Below, piece after piece: positions 28,354 through 37,581 of a stretch of 43,445 bases of DNA. Made by a program: the position numbers and the translations under genes. How positions within the stretch are numbered: the stretch's first letter is position 1; each line of letters starts with the position of its first letter. Source of the DNA: Mesostigma viride (lineage: Eukaryota; Streptophyta; Mesostigmatophyceae; Mesostigmatales; Mesostigmataceae); contig RPFO01000311.1 of NCBI GenBank assembly GCA_009746045.1, forward strand, positions 1 through 43,445, written 5' to 3'. The notes beneath the pieces were generated by a model, which was not told the DNA's origin, searched no databases, and was given only the letters and a program-made list of their open reading frames with translations.

Positions 28354-29482
28354 TCACTCCCTGCATTCCTCTAACGGCACTAACGGCCACCACTCCAACG
28401 AGCATGGCCACTGAAAGTTGTGGTCGTCGTTCGCGCGAGGCATCTCCCACGTGTCAAATGGCATCCACAACCAAGGGGACGGCTTGTACACAAGCGCGCA
28501 GTGGTCCTCGTGCCAGTGCCACTCGCGGCACGGACAGGGGGCGGACATAATATGGGACTCGATGCCTTCCACCCACATCCGGTGGCGTAACTTTTTAGCC
28601 GCTGCAACACGGGCCTTCTCGGCAGCTGAGGGGAACTCCGCACGTACACTCTTCCACCCGTTGATGATCCAGCGCGAGTCTCCGCTGCCCCAACTGCACG
28701 AGATCGTCTGCTCGTACGTCTTGACCAACTTGGGTGACAGGAACAGTGGCCCCGCGCTATCGAGCTGCCACGGACGCTGCCACTTGGGTGCGGGGGCGGG
28801 GACCAGCTTCTTCTTGGGGAAGGGTGAGATGATGCCCACAGCGGGTATGTGGTCGGGCTTGGGCCCCTTTGACTTGTCCATCAGCAGCAGAAACGTCCTG
28901 ACGACGGCATACGGACAGATGGCCGCGACGGCAGGTGAAATCTTCCACCCGTGCTCCATCACGTTGTCCACAAGGTTGGAGAATTGCCCTGTCAAAAAAG
29001 CCCTGTGTCCAGCATCCGCACTGTCGAAGTACACTTCGATCACGTGCCTCATTTGCATGTGCAGCAGGTGGAAATCCTGGTTTCCGGCAGTGAGACCGCG
29101 ATCCTGCAGATGGTGGTAGGTGACATTTATGCACGTACTGTCCACAGTGGGCAGGGGGGTGGGGTGTGCCCTGCAGTTGTTGGGATATGACAGAAAACAA
29201 ACGCAATCATGTGGGGGGGAGGAGGAGTCAGGTAACCAGTCGCAATTGATTAAGGGAGTGACGATTTCCAGAGGTGATGAACGTAAAAGGGGCACAAATA
29301 AATACTTACTTGATTGCCTCCAAGACTGTTTCAATCTTGTTGATTGCCAGAGAGGTTCTTGTGTGCAAAAGCTCCTTTACTTGTTTCCAAAATGGCTCCA
29401 GGTCCCTCTCCCTCTTTCTTTTCAGGGGATTGTGGTGGTTTTTACCGAAATATTCAACTAGCAGGTCATACACTGACCCCAT
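28354..29482 (-). CDS. Spliced gene of unknown function
   Basis: Two exons: 29482-29310 (MGSVYDLLVEYFGK) and 29170-28354, joined by a 139-nt GT-AG intron; 173 + 817 bases give 330 codons and the frame continues exactly. The exon 1 frame would otherwise stop just after the donor, and the exon 2 frame runs upstream without an ATG. The product is about 329 residues, rich in Trp, Pro, His and Cys (CPCREWHWHEDHC near the C-terminus). No family recognised; the His/Cys cluster might bind zinc. Its upstream side is a tandem duplication followed by the large inverted repeat. Confidence 0.65.
29171..29309 (-). other. 139-nt spliceosomal intron
   Basis: On the minus strand: donor CAA|GTAAGTATT (near-perfect consensus), acceptor after a pyrimidine-rich tract (tttgttttctgtc ... 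caactgCAG). An internal CAAC sequence about 10 bases before the acceptor could serve as branch point. Removing it joins the two coding exons in frame. Confidence 0.7.
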
Positions 29483-29487
29483 TTTGT

Positions 29488-29688
29488 ACAGTCGCTGGAA
29501 AACGAATCCTCAAAGCTTTGAAATAATACAAGCGTCCGAAATACGCGTTTGCCAGCCTCGAGATTGGATTACTATTTCGAGCTGTGGACAGTCGCTGGAA
29601 AAACGAATCCTCAAAGCTTTGAAATAATACAAGCGTCCGAAATACGCGTTTGCCAGCCTCGAGATTGGATTATTATTTTCCAGCTGTG
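29488..29688. repeat. ~100-bp tandem duplication upstream of the spliced gene
   Basis: Two adjacent copies of about 100 bp starting at 29488 and 29588 (both begin ACAGTCGCTGG). They differ by one A in an A run and by a few bases near the end (ggattactatttcg / ggattattattttcc). The first copy abuts the ATG at 29482, so the duplication covers the promoter. Confidence 0.8.
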
Positions 29689-29804
29689 GTTATGGAGGGC
29701 CAGTCCCAGGAAATCCCTCTCTTGATGTGTTCCTTCACGAAATTTACAACTGTTGGAGTCGTCCGGCGGCTGGCGCTGCGCTCGGGACCTGAATGCAGAA
29801 ATGT

Positions 29805-30601
29805 CAGATCTGAACATGTACTCAGATCTCGGACGAATGGGAACGCACGAAAAAATTCAGGATGCGTAATTTTCCTCGTAACCGACGGTCCGTACAATCT
29901 CTGACTTTTTTCTGACGTTCAGGCGTTTTTTTTGGACAATCTTGGACAAAATAACCGAAGAATGGGTACGGCTGTGGACTTTTTATGACGACATCTCTTG
30001 TGTGGACCAATCTCGACACGTTTTCCGTCCGCTCAAGCCATTTCACCCGACAAAGAATGCCCACCCTCGGAAATTATTTTTTTCCCAGGCCTCGATGTAC
30101 GCTGTATACCATATCTGTCGTACGAATATTCGTTGTATACTGTACGGTGACACGTATAATTACTATAATATGACCAGTGTAAGTGTGCTATACTCATAAT
30201 TTATGGTATAAGTCTTTATTATATATTAAAGTAATATAATAAAAGCATACTATCACTGCTGTACAGTGAGCATATCGCACGGTAGGATACGTATGCTGGC
30301 ATACTCCGATGGTTGGCTTGGGAAAAAAATAATTTCCGAGGGTGGGCATTCTTTGTCGGGTGAAATGGCTTGAGCGGACGGAAAACGTGTCGAGATTGGT
30401 CCACACAAGAGATGTCGTCATAAAAAGTCCACAGCCGTACCCATTCTTCGGTTATTTTGTCCAAGATTGTCCAAAAAAAACGCCTGAACGTCAGAAAAAA
30501 GTCAGAGATTGTACGGACCGTCGGTTACGAGGAAAATTACGCACCCTGAATTTTTTCGTGCGTTCCCATTCGTCCGAGATCTGAGTATATGTTCAGATCT
30601 G
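29805..30601. repeat. 287-bp inverted repeat with 223-bp AT-rich spacer (candidate origin)
   Basis: Arms at 29805-30091 and 30315-30601 are nearly identical inverted copies; the spacer 30092-30314 is strikingly AT-rich for this genome and holds short palindromes (ACGAATATTCGT at 30122-30133, CACTG/CAGTG at 30254-30268, GTATGC/GCATAC at 30291-30304). No ORF with coding character is present; ORFs in the arms are mirror copies of each other. It lies between the divergent spliced gene and the KilA-N-like gene. Large palindromes with AT-rich centres are common replication origins in DNA viruses; a mobile element is the alternative. Confidence 0.75.
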
Positions 30602-30690
30602 CGATGTTTGATTTCTGACGCAGGAGGGATCTGCCTTGTCACCAGATCTGCCTCGTCACAAGATCTCCAGGTCGCCAGATCTGCCTCGTC
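30575..30690. promoter_or_regulatory. AGATCT array 4, overlapping the right arm of the inverted repeat
   Basis: Five AGATCT sites in about 110 bases (some as CCAGATCTGCC), the first two lying in the arm end; the left arm end carries two more near 29805-29830. The array lies 150-260 bases before the KilA-N-like gene. The following leader (30690-30838) is rich in T/C and has no clear AAAAGG box. Confidence 0.55.
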
Positions 30691-30838
30691 ATCGCCGAAA
30701 ATGTGTCAGACAGTGGGAAACTTCTACACAAAATTCGGGTCTAAAGAAAGGGACCAACGTGGGAAATTGTCACTCACTCCTCTCCATCCCTCCGTTTTTA
30801 CCCACCATCATTCCGTCTCTCTCGACCCCCGTGCAGAC

Positions 30839-31810
30839 ATGGCCAACGAAATTTGCACCACCAACCCCATCTGCATCCCTACCATGCCCCCAAAAAACAT
30901 GGATGCCAGGGAGTCCTATATAGAGTCTCGCAGGATGAACAAGTATTTTGGTGGCAACAACAAGAGCATGTGCACTTTTCTTCGGTACGGCTCGGTGTTG
31001 CAGCAGGTGAATGCCAGGCTGAGGAGCAAGGGCTACACGCATTCGGCGAGGATAAACACCTCCGGGAAGGTGTATTTCCACCCCCTGGTCGCTGTCGAGA
31101 TATGCCTCGCCCACAAGCTCACAAAGGAGTTGGGAGAGCTGGAAGCTATGTTTGAAGATAACGAATGGGGCCATGCCCACCTGTTTCAACACTCCACCCT
31201 GCACCTCCTAGCCGCCGTCGCGGGCGTGCTTGATGACGAGAGACCGGCTCGCGAGAAGCGCAGGGCGGAGACGGAGGCTCTTGACGATTCGATATCCTCC
31301 CTGCACGAACTGTGCAAGCGTCTCGACGACGCCGTCGCCAGCGTGTCACGCGGAAGGGACCAACTTGAGAAGTACAGGGCAGACAGCCACGCCGCGCACT
31401 CCAAGGCCATGGCGGAGAAGGAGGGCGAGCTGCTCGATATGGAGGAGAGGGGGAGGATCAAGACGAAGGAGCTGTCGGATGCCAACGCCTCATTGGCGGT
31501 CCTGCACGACATGCACACCGACATCCTGAAGCTGGACTTCAATCTGCACAAGATCCGGATGGGGGCCCTCCCCTGCGACATGGACTTTCGCCACCACGTC
31601 ATCAGCGTGTTGCGCAGGCTCTACCAGTCGCACCCGGTGTACGCGATGCCCGTGTATTACCTGCGCCACTTCGAATGGGAGGTGTGCGACCTGGTGGTAA
31701 ACCGCCTCAACCTGCCCTTCTGCCCGGTCCGTGACCGGATGGGACGCGTGGAACCGGACGTGGACGCCAAGGTGGTCAGCGCGGTACACGCCCTCATGTC
31801 CCAACTGTGA
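30839..31810 (+). CDS. KilA-N-like putative DNA-binding protein with coiled coil
   Basis: Start at MANEICTTNPICIP (30839); the open frame upstream lies in the array and inverted repeat. Residues ~30-105 have the KilA-N layout: NKYFGGNNKSMC, then GSVLQQVNARL, and a conserved helix after the strand VYFHPLVAVEICLA (compare 'wvHP.LA..lA' of KilA-N). A long coiled coil follows (~130-240), then a helical C-terminal domain of about 85 residues. Likely sequence-specific DNA binding and dimerisation; function in transcription or replication inferred. Family call moderate. Confidence 0.6.
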   Translation: MANEICTTNPICIPTMPPKNMDARESYIESRRMNKYFGGNNKSMCTFLRYGSVLQQVNARLRSKGYTHSARINTSGKVYFHPLVAVEICLAHKLTKELGELEAMFEDNEWGHAHLFQHSTLHLLAAVAGVLDDERPAREKRRAETEALDDSISSLHELCKRLDDAVASVSRGRDQLEKYRADSHAAHSKAMAEKEGELLDMEERGRIKTKELSDANASLAVLHDMHTDILKLDFNLHKIRMGALPCDMDFRHHVISVLRRLYQSHPVYAMPVYYLRHFEWEVCDLVVNRLNLPFCPVRDRMGRVEPDVDAKVVSAVHALMSQL

Positions 31811-31840
31811 TATTTATGTCAGCCGGTATAGTAGTACGGT

Positions 31841-32176
31841 ATGGACGACATCCTGCCCGGCTTGTACATGTTCCAGAACAAACACGCGAGAGATCAGTTA
31901 GAGACACGGGAGCAATCCGAGATAGTGGATGCGCTGAAATGTGACATTCGCAACGTGCTAATGAATGCGCCGTCCGTCTTGCACCCCGATTCTGTGCGTG
32001 AAATAGTGGATATCGTAGTCAGAGCAGAGAGCAGTCTCAACCGACACGGCGGGGGCGTCCATTTTTGGAACATTATGGTGAATGCCATTGTAAAGCGCGC
32101 CAAGCGCTTGCCAGAAGAAAAGAGGAACGAAGTGTTCTTACGTGACATCACGAGATTGGTGCGGCTCAAACGCTAG
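31841..32176 (+). CDS. Unknown 111-aa helical protein
   Basis: Start MDDILPGLYMFQ (31841), complete frame, soluble and predominantly helical, with a basic C-terminus (RDITRLVRLKR). No recognised domain. It follows the KilA-N-like gene by 30 bases on the same strand; a short AT-rich upstream stretch lies in that gap. Confidence 0.6.
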   Translation: MDDILPGLYMFQNKHARDQLETREQSEIVDALKCDIRNVLMNAPSVLHPDSVREIVDIVVRAESSLNRHGGGVHFWNIMVNAIVKRAKRLPEEKRNEVFLRDITRLVRLKR

Positions 32177-32258
32177 CATGCACGAGCCGGTGACCACCCG
32201 CGATCTGTTAAGGCATTATTATTTGTAATAAATTATGTGTGCCCCCTTGTGAAATGTC

Positions 32259-35200
32259 ATGCCTCCCAAGTACTTTTGCGGTTCAGGTGACGTGCCGTAC
32301 AACAGAGTGAGAGGGAGCGCCACCCAATGCAAATCCCAGATCCGTCTGTTTGGTATCAAACAACCGCTGAGCGTGTACCCCGACGGCCTCGGTGACAGGG
32401 TCGTGAATCAGGATGTCGTTGACGCGGAGGCTTTTTGCGGAATAAAGGGGAGACCGGGTGCGAAATACGGGTCGTTTGGGCAGTGTGTTAGGAAGAGACA
32501 GGCGCGTTATTGGGGGCTCGTGACCCCCCTGGACCCCGCGTGGGTGCACTCCAACCGCGCGGATTCCTTGCCGGTCCAACAGAAGCGCACGGGTATGGAG
32601 AGCTCTTATCCGCGTCCGATCAAAGTTGATGCGGTCCCCGACGGCACTGCCTCCCCACCCCCATCACCGGTGCCGGACAGCCCGGTTCGTGTCGCCGCAC
32701 GTATCGAAGCACTCGTACAACACGCGAATAAACTTATCCAAAGAGTGAGAGAATATTCGTTGGGCGATGAACACGGTCGCGAAGATCTGATAGATGAGGC
32801 ACGAGCGGGCATTGAAGAGGTGCCGGTGAATTACAGGGATGCTCTATATAGCCAATTGACCCAAGCCTCTATGGTAGAAGTGCCCGAAGTGCCCGAAGAG
32901 GATTCGCTCAAAATGTCGCTCGCGTCGCTCGAAATGTTAGCCAAAGTCGCCTCGGATGTGGCGGACAACTCGACCCCCCCTTCATCCCCACCTGCGCGCT
33001 CTCCCCCCCACTCCCCGGAAGGCGGTGAACAGGCAGGCGAGACCGCGCTTACGGGATTTAAAGGCAAAGATCTGCCTATCATTCAGACAGGCACCTCCTG
33101 GCCTGAACCGACTTACCCTCCCCATGAAAGGGAATCCCTGGACGCGCCTGTCAAGTTCCTTGACCGCAATACGAACACGGACAATATCGCATTCAAACGC
33201 GGGGTCAAGGGGGACGGCAATTGCTTTTGGTACTCGTTCTTTGTCGGCAAGGCTTTTAAAGAAGGCGAGACAGTGGATCAGGCTACGTTGGAGAGTAGAA
33301 CTGCGGACCTGAAAAAGGAAATAGGGGATAAACTGAAAGAGTACGTGGTGAACAGGGAAAAGCTGGGTATCAAAGACATAAACTCCTATTCAAGCTTAGA
33401 GGATGCGGGCGAAGTCAACGAGAAAATACTGATGATATGCAACATGAGTTAGAAGACAAGGTAGAGGCGACGGATAGAATGATGGCCATGGTCGCATATC
33501 ACACGAAAACGGACATCCACGTCCTCGCCGCGAAGGGGGTGAAAGGACAACCGGGTAAATACAGGTTTACGCACATGTTCATGTACGGGGGCTCGCAGCA
33601 GGACGTCGAGCAGGCACAGAAGGACAACAGACCGTGGAGGTCTGAGAACGAGCCCGTCTACATTTTTCACAGTGACGGGCACTACGAGACGCTGATACCG
33701 GAGTCGTGGACCAAACGCGCACCCGTTCCCGACCCAGACGCGACCGACACGACGCGCGACGAAGGTGCGGAGTTGAAAAAAACGCGGACCACGCCACTGG
33801 AGAAGGCGGTGGATCGGCTGGAGGAATCCATTCGCGGGGGGGTGGGCGGGGAAGACCAAAATACCGGTCCTGCGATCACGCCACCCCCTCCTTCGCCGAC
33901 AGTGCCTCCTGCGCCGTCAGTGCCTCCTGTGCCCCCTGCGCCGTCAGTGCCTCCTGTGCCACCTGCGCGTGTGCCCCCTACGCCTCCTGCGCCGTCAGTG
34001 CCTCCTGTGCCCCCTGCGCCTCCTGTGCCCCCTGCGCGTGTGCCCCCTGCGCCTCCTGCGCCGTCAGTGCCTCCTGCGCCTCCTGCGCCCCCTGCGCCGT
34101 TTGTGCCCCCTGCGCATGTGCCCCCCCCTGCACCCATAGCAGGAGCCCCGTCCCCGGTACACGTGGCCGGGGGGTATTTGACTCCGGCGCAGATGGCAGA
34201 CGACGCCTTTAGAAAGGCCGTGGAGGACGAAATAATTAACTACGACGGGCCGGGCGATCCCATCGATTCCATCCCTGGACGACCCGCCGAGGTGTTAACA
34301 GAAACCCACGCGCCGGTGAAAAGGAAACGCAAGCGCGCGGGGCTTTCGCTTACCAACCGATCCACGGGGCCGAGCCATCCCAACACCACGAGGGCGGAGG
34401 CGGACCAGTCCATGATAGAATTCGCGGCCATGGAAGCCAACCACCACATCCCCGTAAACTACCGGTGGACGCCGTTCGACGCGGAAATCGTGGACGTGCG
34501 ATACATAAAGATACCTGGCGGGCTCAAGGTGCAGGTCAGGTTCGACAGCATGAAGGAGTTCGTGGACTGGCTCCTGGTGGCCAAGAGCAGGATGCTGCGG
34601 GGTATGAGCATAAAGGCGCTGGGGGTGTACGCGGACCAGTTCTTGCCGGCCGGCAAGACGATCGGGTTGTACACGGGACGCATCCTGGGCGATCACAGCG
34701 ACAAGCACCCGGAGAGGTACCCGCTCACCAATCTGCGTCACGCGGTCCTCACGGTGATCGGCGACGACGACAAGCTGCTGAGTCACCGATACAACGACGG
34801 TATGGGGGGCTCGCGACCGGTGCCGCGGCTCGTGGACGGCGGTCACGGCGCCGCCACGTCTGGCACCAAGGACGGAGAGACCTACGACCCCCGCGGCGTC
34901 GGCGTGATATTCCCGTGGACCTACGTTCACATGACAAACGATCCGCGCGGGGCTATCGATCCCGACACGGGGAGGCAGGTCCTGCCGAACGCGACCTTCC
35001 CACGCGGCAAACCCGGGCTCAGAGTGCTCAACCCCATCTACCCGCGAGAGGAGATCAGGTGGACGTACGACGGCAGCAAAGTGAGGAAGGACGGTACCTT
35101 CCCATCGCTGAAGAACGACAAGGGATATGGCAAGCGGATGAGCCTGTTTCAGCAAGCAGCTAAAGGACTTCCCGGTGCGCAAGACAGGCTCGACATTTTC

Positions 35201-35470
35201 ATGACTAAGGAAAGGGGAGACGCGTTGTTGATCCTGGTGGAAGCGCTCCAACAGATCGTGGCCTCCAACAAGCGCATACGGACGCGCGAACCGTGCGCCG
35301 ATCGGTCCAGGCGCGCGTGTGTGCCCCCCGGCGTGCTGCTGCTGGATGAAGTGGACATGCGAAACGTACGCGCGGCCACGCTAGTGGACGGTTTCGACAA
35401 AGGAGACATCAAGGAGCTGAAGGACGCGTTTGACGAGTACAAACGGTGGCGAGAGAAACAGGCATTTTAA
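32259..35470 (+). CDS. OTU-type deubiquitinase fused to a SET-like domain
   Basis: One long gene read in two frames; the frame changes at AAAA 33423-33426, consistent with one missing A. N-terminus: two similar Cys motifs (KYFCGSGDVPYNRVRG and AFCGIKGRPGAKYG), each followed by R-x-(F/W)-G. OTU domain: GDGNCFWYSFFVG (Asp and catalytic Cys, about residues 318-321) and the catalytic His in FHSDGHYETL (about 473). Then a ~90-residue Pro/Val/Ala linker. The C-terminal region has SET-like landmarks: LGVYADQFLPAGKTIGLYTG (about 788), MTNDPRGAIDPDTG (about 890) and YPREEIRWTYDG. Predicted to remove ubiquitin and, if the SET domain is active, methylate lysines. About 1070 residues. Confidence 0.7.
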
Positions 35471-35503
35471 TTTCTCTGGGTATTGTATTCCAAACAAGCC
35501 ACC

Positions 35504-36154
35504 ATGATGTCTTCACGCTGCAATCCCGTAATGAACAGGAGCGACGAGTACATCGGGGTCACGTCCAGGCCGGAAGTGTACGACACCATCTGCGGAGACG
35601 AGGCGTTCCAGAGCCTGACATCCTCCATGGCGGACACCCTGGGGACCGAGTCGGTCATCATCCCGTCCAGCGCCTATGACGTGTTCAACATCGACACGAA
35701 GGCCAGGGGAATGGGTCTCGACTACGGAAGCACCTTCGACTCGCAGATGGCGTTCGGAGCCGAGAGACTGCCGCAGCCGGCGGACGTCGTGGGGGCCACT
35801 CTGGACGACCACAAGGTGGGCGTCGGCTTCATCACGTCCAATGCCAAGGACTTCCCCGTGCAGGACATCCAGATGCTGCGGCCGTACATCCCCGCGCCCG
35901 TCGGCACCAGTAACTGGGGCACGATAGGGCTCGCGACCCGGGGCGCCTTCGGACAGATGCTCACAGACGGCACTCTGCTTATGGACCCGCGCTACACCCT
36001 GCCCACGCAGGCCGTCGACATGAGCGGAGGGGGCATCTACGGCTTCCCCGCCGTGGCCCCGGCCTCCTCGATGGGCATCTGGGGAGAGACGGGGGGCACT
36101 GCGAGCGGTAACGTGTGGGGTGCCCCCGGATCGGCCAACGTGTTCGGCGTCTGA
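35504..36154 (+). CDS. Unknown glycine-rich protein, possible virion protein
   Basis: Start MMSSRCNPVMNRS (35504). About 216 residues without repeats in the first two thirds, then a Gly/Ser/Ala-rich tail (GGGIYGFPAVAPASS ... SANVFGV). Many Asp/Gly turns (DYGSTFDSQMAFGAE) suggest a beta-rich structural protein. No signal peptide or membrane helix. Placed between the OTU-SET gene and a coiled-coil gene. A virion role is a guess. Confidence 0.6.
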   Translation: MMSSRCNPVMNRSDEYIGVTSRPEVYDTICGDEAFQSLTSSMADTLGTESVIIPSSAYDVFNIDTKARGMGLDYGSTFDSQMAFGAERLPQPADVVGATLDDHKVGVGFITSNAKDFPVQDIQMLRPYIPAPVGTSNWGTIGLATRGAFGQMLTDGTLLMDPRYTLPTQAVDMSGGGIYGFPAVAPASSMGIWGETGGTASGNVWGAPGSANVFGV

Positions 36155-36227
36155 CCGCGCGGCGGTGCGTTTATAGCGGGCAAATAAAGGTCGCCGCTGT
36201 CCAGTAGGATGACCCCCGACCTGCACG

Positions 36228-36719
36228 ATGGACACGGCACTCGTGGTGGAAGATTGGAGGCGCAACATGCGGACCATGACGTCAGAGTACATCGAGATCG
36301 ACGACGCGATGAAAAGGGCCAGCAAGGAGCTGCTGCCTCTCAGGAAGCGCAGGACCGATCTGGAGGGGACCATCATCCAGAGCATGGTCTCCGCCGGCGT
36401 GGACGCCTGCAACATCTCGGGGACGCAGGACAGGCTCGTGGTTAAGAGGGCGAGGAAGAGGACGGCGCCCAAGAAGGCGGACTACCTGCAGCGTCTGGCT
36501 TCCTACTTCGAGGGCGATGGGGGCGAGGAGAGAGCGCACGAGTGCTGGGAGTACATAAGCAACGTGGAGGTGGGCGAGGAGGTGGCCAGACTGAGGAGGC
36601 AGAAGCAGAAGGCGGACACCGGACGCCGGGCTCGACAAGAGCCATTGGAAGAGGGGGAGATTCGGGACGACGCGGACGGTGGCGAAGAGCAGTCCTCACC
36701 TGACGTCTCGCGCGAATAG
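36228..36719 (+). CDS. Short coiled-coil protein typical of NCLDVs
   Basis: 163 residues beginning MDTALVVEDWRRNM. N-terminal coiled coil with regular Lys/Arg/Glu (EIDDAMKRASKELLPLRKR), a conserved-looking middle (LEGTIIQSMVSAGVDAC; RLVVKRARKRTAPKK) and an acidic C-terminus. Similar small coiled-coil proteins occur in many NCLDVs. The function is unknown. It overlaps the tiny convergent gene by 24 bases. Confidence 0.6.
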   Translation: MDTALVVEDWRRNMRTMTSEYIEIDDAMKRASKELLPLRKRRTDLEGTIIQSMVSAGVDACNISGTQDRLVVKRARKRTAPKKADYLQRLASYFEGDGGEERAHECWEYISNVEVGEEVARLRRQKQKADTGRRARQEPLEEGEIRDDADGGEEQSSPDVSRE

Positions 36720-36830
36720 CTCGGCACCTAGTTCCGGGTGGTCCAGGAAGCTCCCATACGCGTTGATCACGCCACCCCAATAGGGGATCAGGTACATTTC
36801 GTCCTGGGGCGCGGACTCCGCGGACGCCAT
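36696..36830 (-). CDS. Small gene, 44 aa
   Basis: ATG at 36830 (MASAESAPQDEMYLIP), stop at 36696. Third positions are strongly GC-rich, like real genes here, and the sequence (YWGGVINAYGSFLDH) does not look like random translation. Its ATG overlaps the ATG of the RING/TRAF gene on the other strand (CATG at 36828-36831), so each gene's promoter would lie in the other's coding sequence. Confidence 0.45.
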   Translation of the reverse strand: MASAESAPQDEMYLIPYWGGVINAYGSFLDHPELGAELFARDVR

Positions 36831-37571
36831 GGACTTGGTGGACGGGCAGAAGATCGTGGTCAGTCCCGAGGACCTTAACTGCTCGATCTGTCTGAACGCC
36901 CTGATCGACCCCGTCGTTATAGAGTGCAACACGCGGGTGCAGGAGGGCAAGTGCGAGGCCATGGTGTGCAGATCCCCGTGCATGAAGCAGCTCATAGCGA
37001 AACAGAAGGACAGGGGGGGCCGTCCGCGTCCGTGTCGGGCAGGTGCATATTGTGCAGGGGGGCCTGGCACCGCTACCTGTTCCGCCCCAACGTGAAGGTC
37101 GGCTCCATGACGTGCGATCTCCTGAGGAAATGCCATTACTCCCCTAACGGGTGTCCTGCGACGGGCACGCACGCCAATCTGCGCACCCACGCGGCCACGT
37201 GCGGATTCAAGAAGCTGGCCTGTCCCAACCGCGCGTACGGGTGCACGGAGATGGTGTACCGTAAGGACGTCGGCGTCCACAAGAGCGAGTGCCGCTACTT
37301 CCCGTGCAAATACTTTCTAGAGAACGACGGATGCAGGATCACGCTGCCCCTCGCGGCCATAAAGGAGCACGAGGAGACGTGCCCCTTCGGTGTGTACCCG
37401 TGCATCAACCTAATAAACAACGTGCGCAAGAAAATGGGCATGTGGACCACGTGCAATGATAACAACATGCTGCGATGGAACCTGTGCGAACAGGGCAAAT
37501 CGTTTTTCCCGCTCCCGTGTCAGTGCGGGTGCGCCGAAAGCGAGACGTGCACTTTATCGATAAATGATTAA
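36829..37571 (+). CDS. RING plus TRAF-type zinc-finger protein (putative E3 ligase)
   Basis: N-terminal RING-like cluster (CSICLNALIDPVVIEC, then CRSPC, CILC) followed by TRAF-type zinc fingers (CHYSPNGCPATGTHANLRTH; CPNRAYGCTEMV; HKSECRYFPC; CPFGVYPC). In cellular proteins this layout is typical of RING E3 ligases such as TRAFs. The frame changes in a run of seven G at 37013-37019, consistent with one missing base. No MATH domain; the C-terminus is short and Cys-rich (CQCGCAESETC). With the F-box, RING and OTU proteins it suggests extensive handling of host ubiquitin. Confidence 0.75.
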
Positions 37572-37581
37572 TTAAGAGTGT

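Noticed and set aside
29822-30584. Paired ORFs of 60-85 codons in the large inverted repeat
   Set aside because: Mirror copies of one another, low coding quality, no family; explained by the repeat itself.
33415-33452. Programmed -1 frameshift in the OTU-SET gene
   Set aside because: No canonical slippery heptamer or downstream structure, and many genes show the same type of break at homopolymers; a missing A is simpler.
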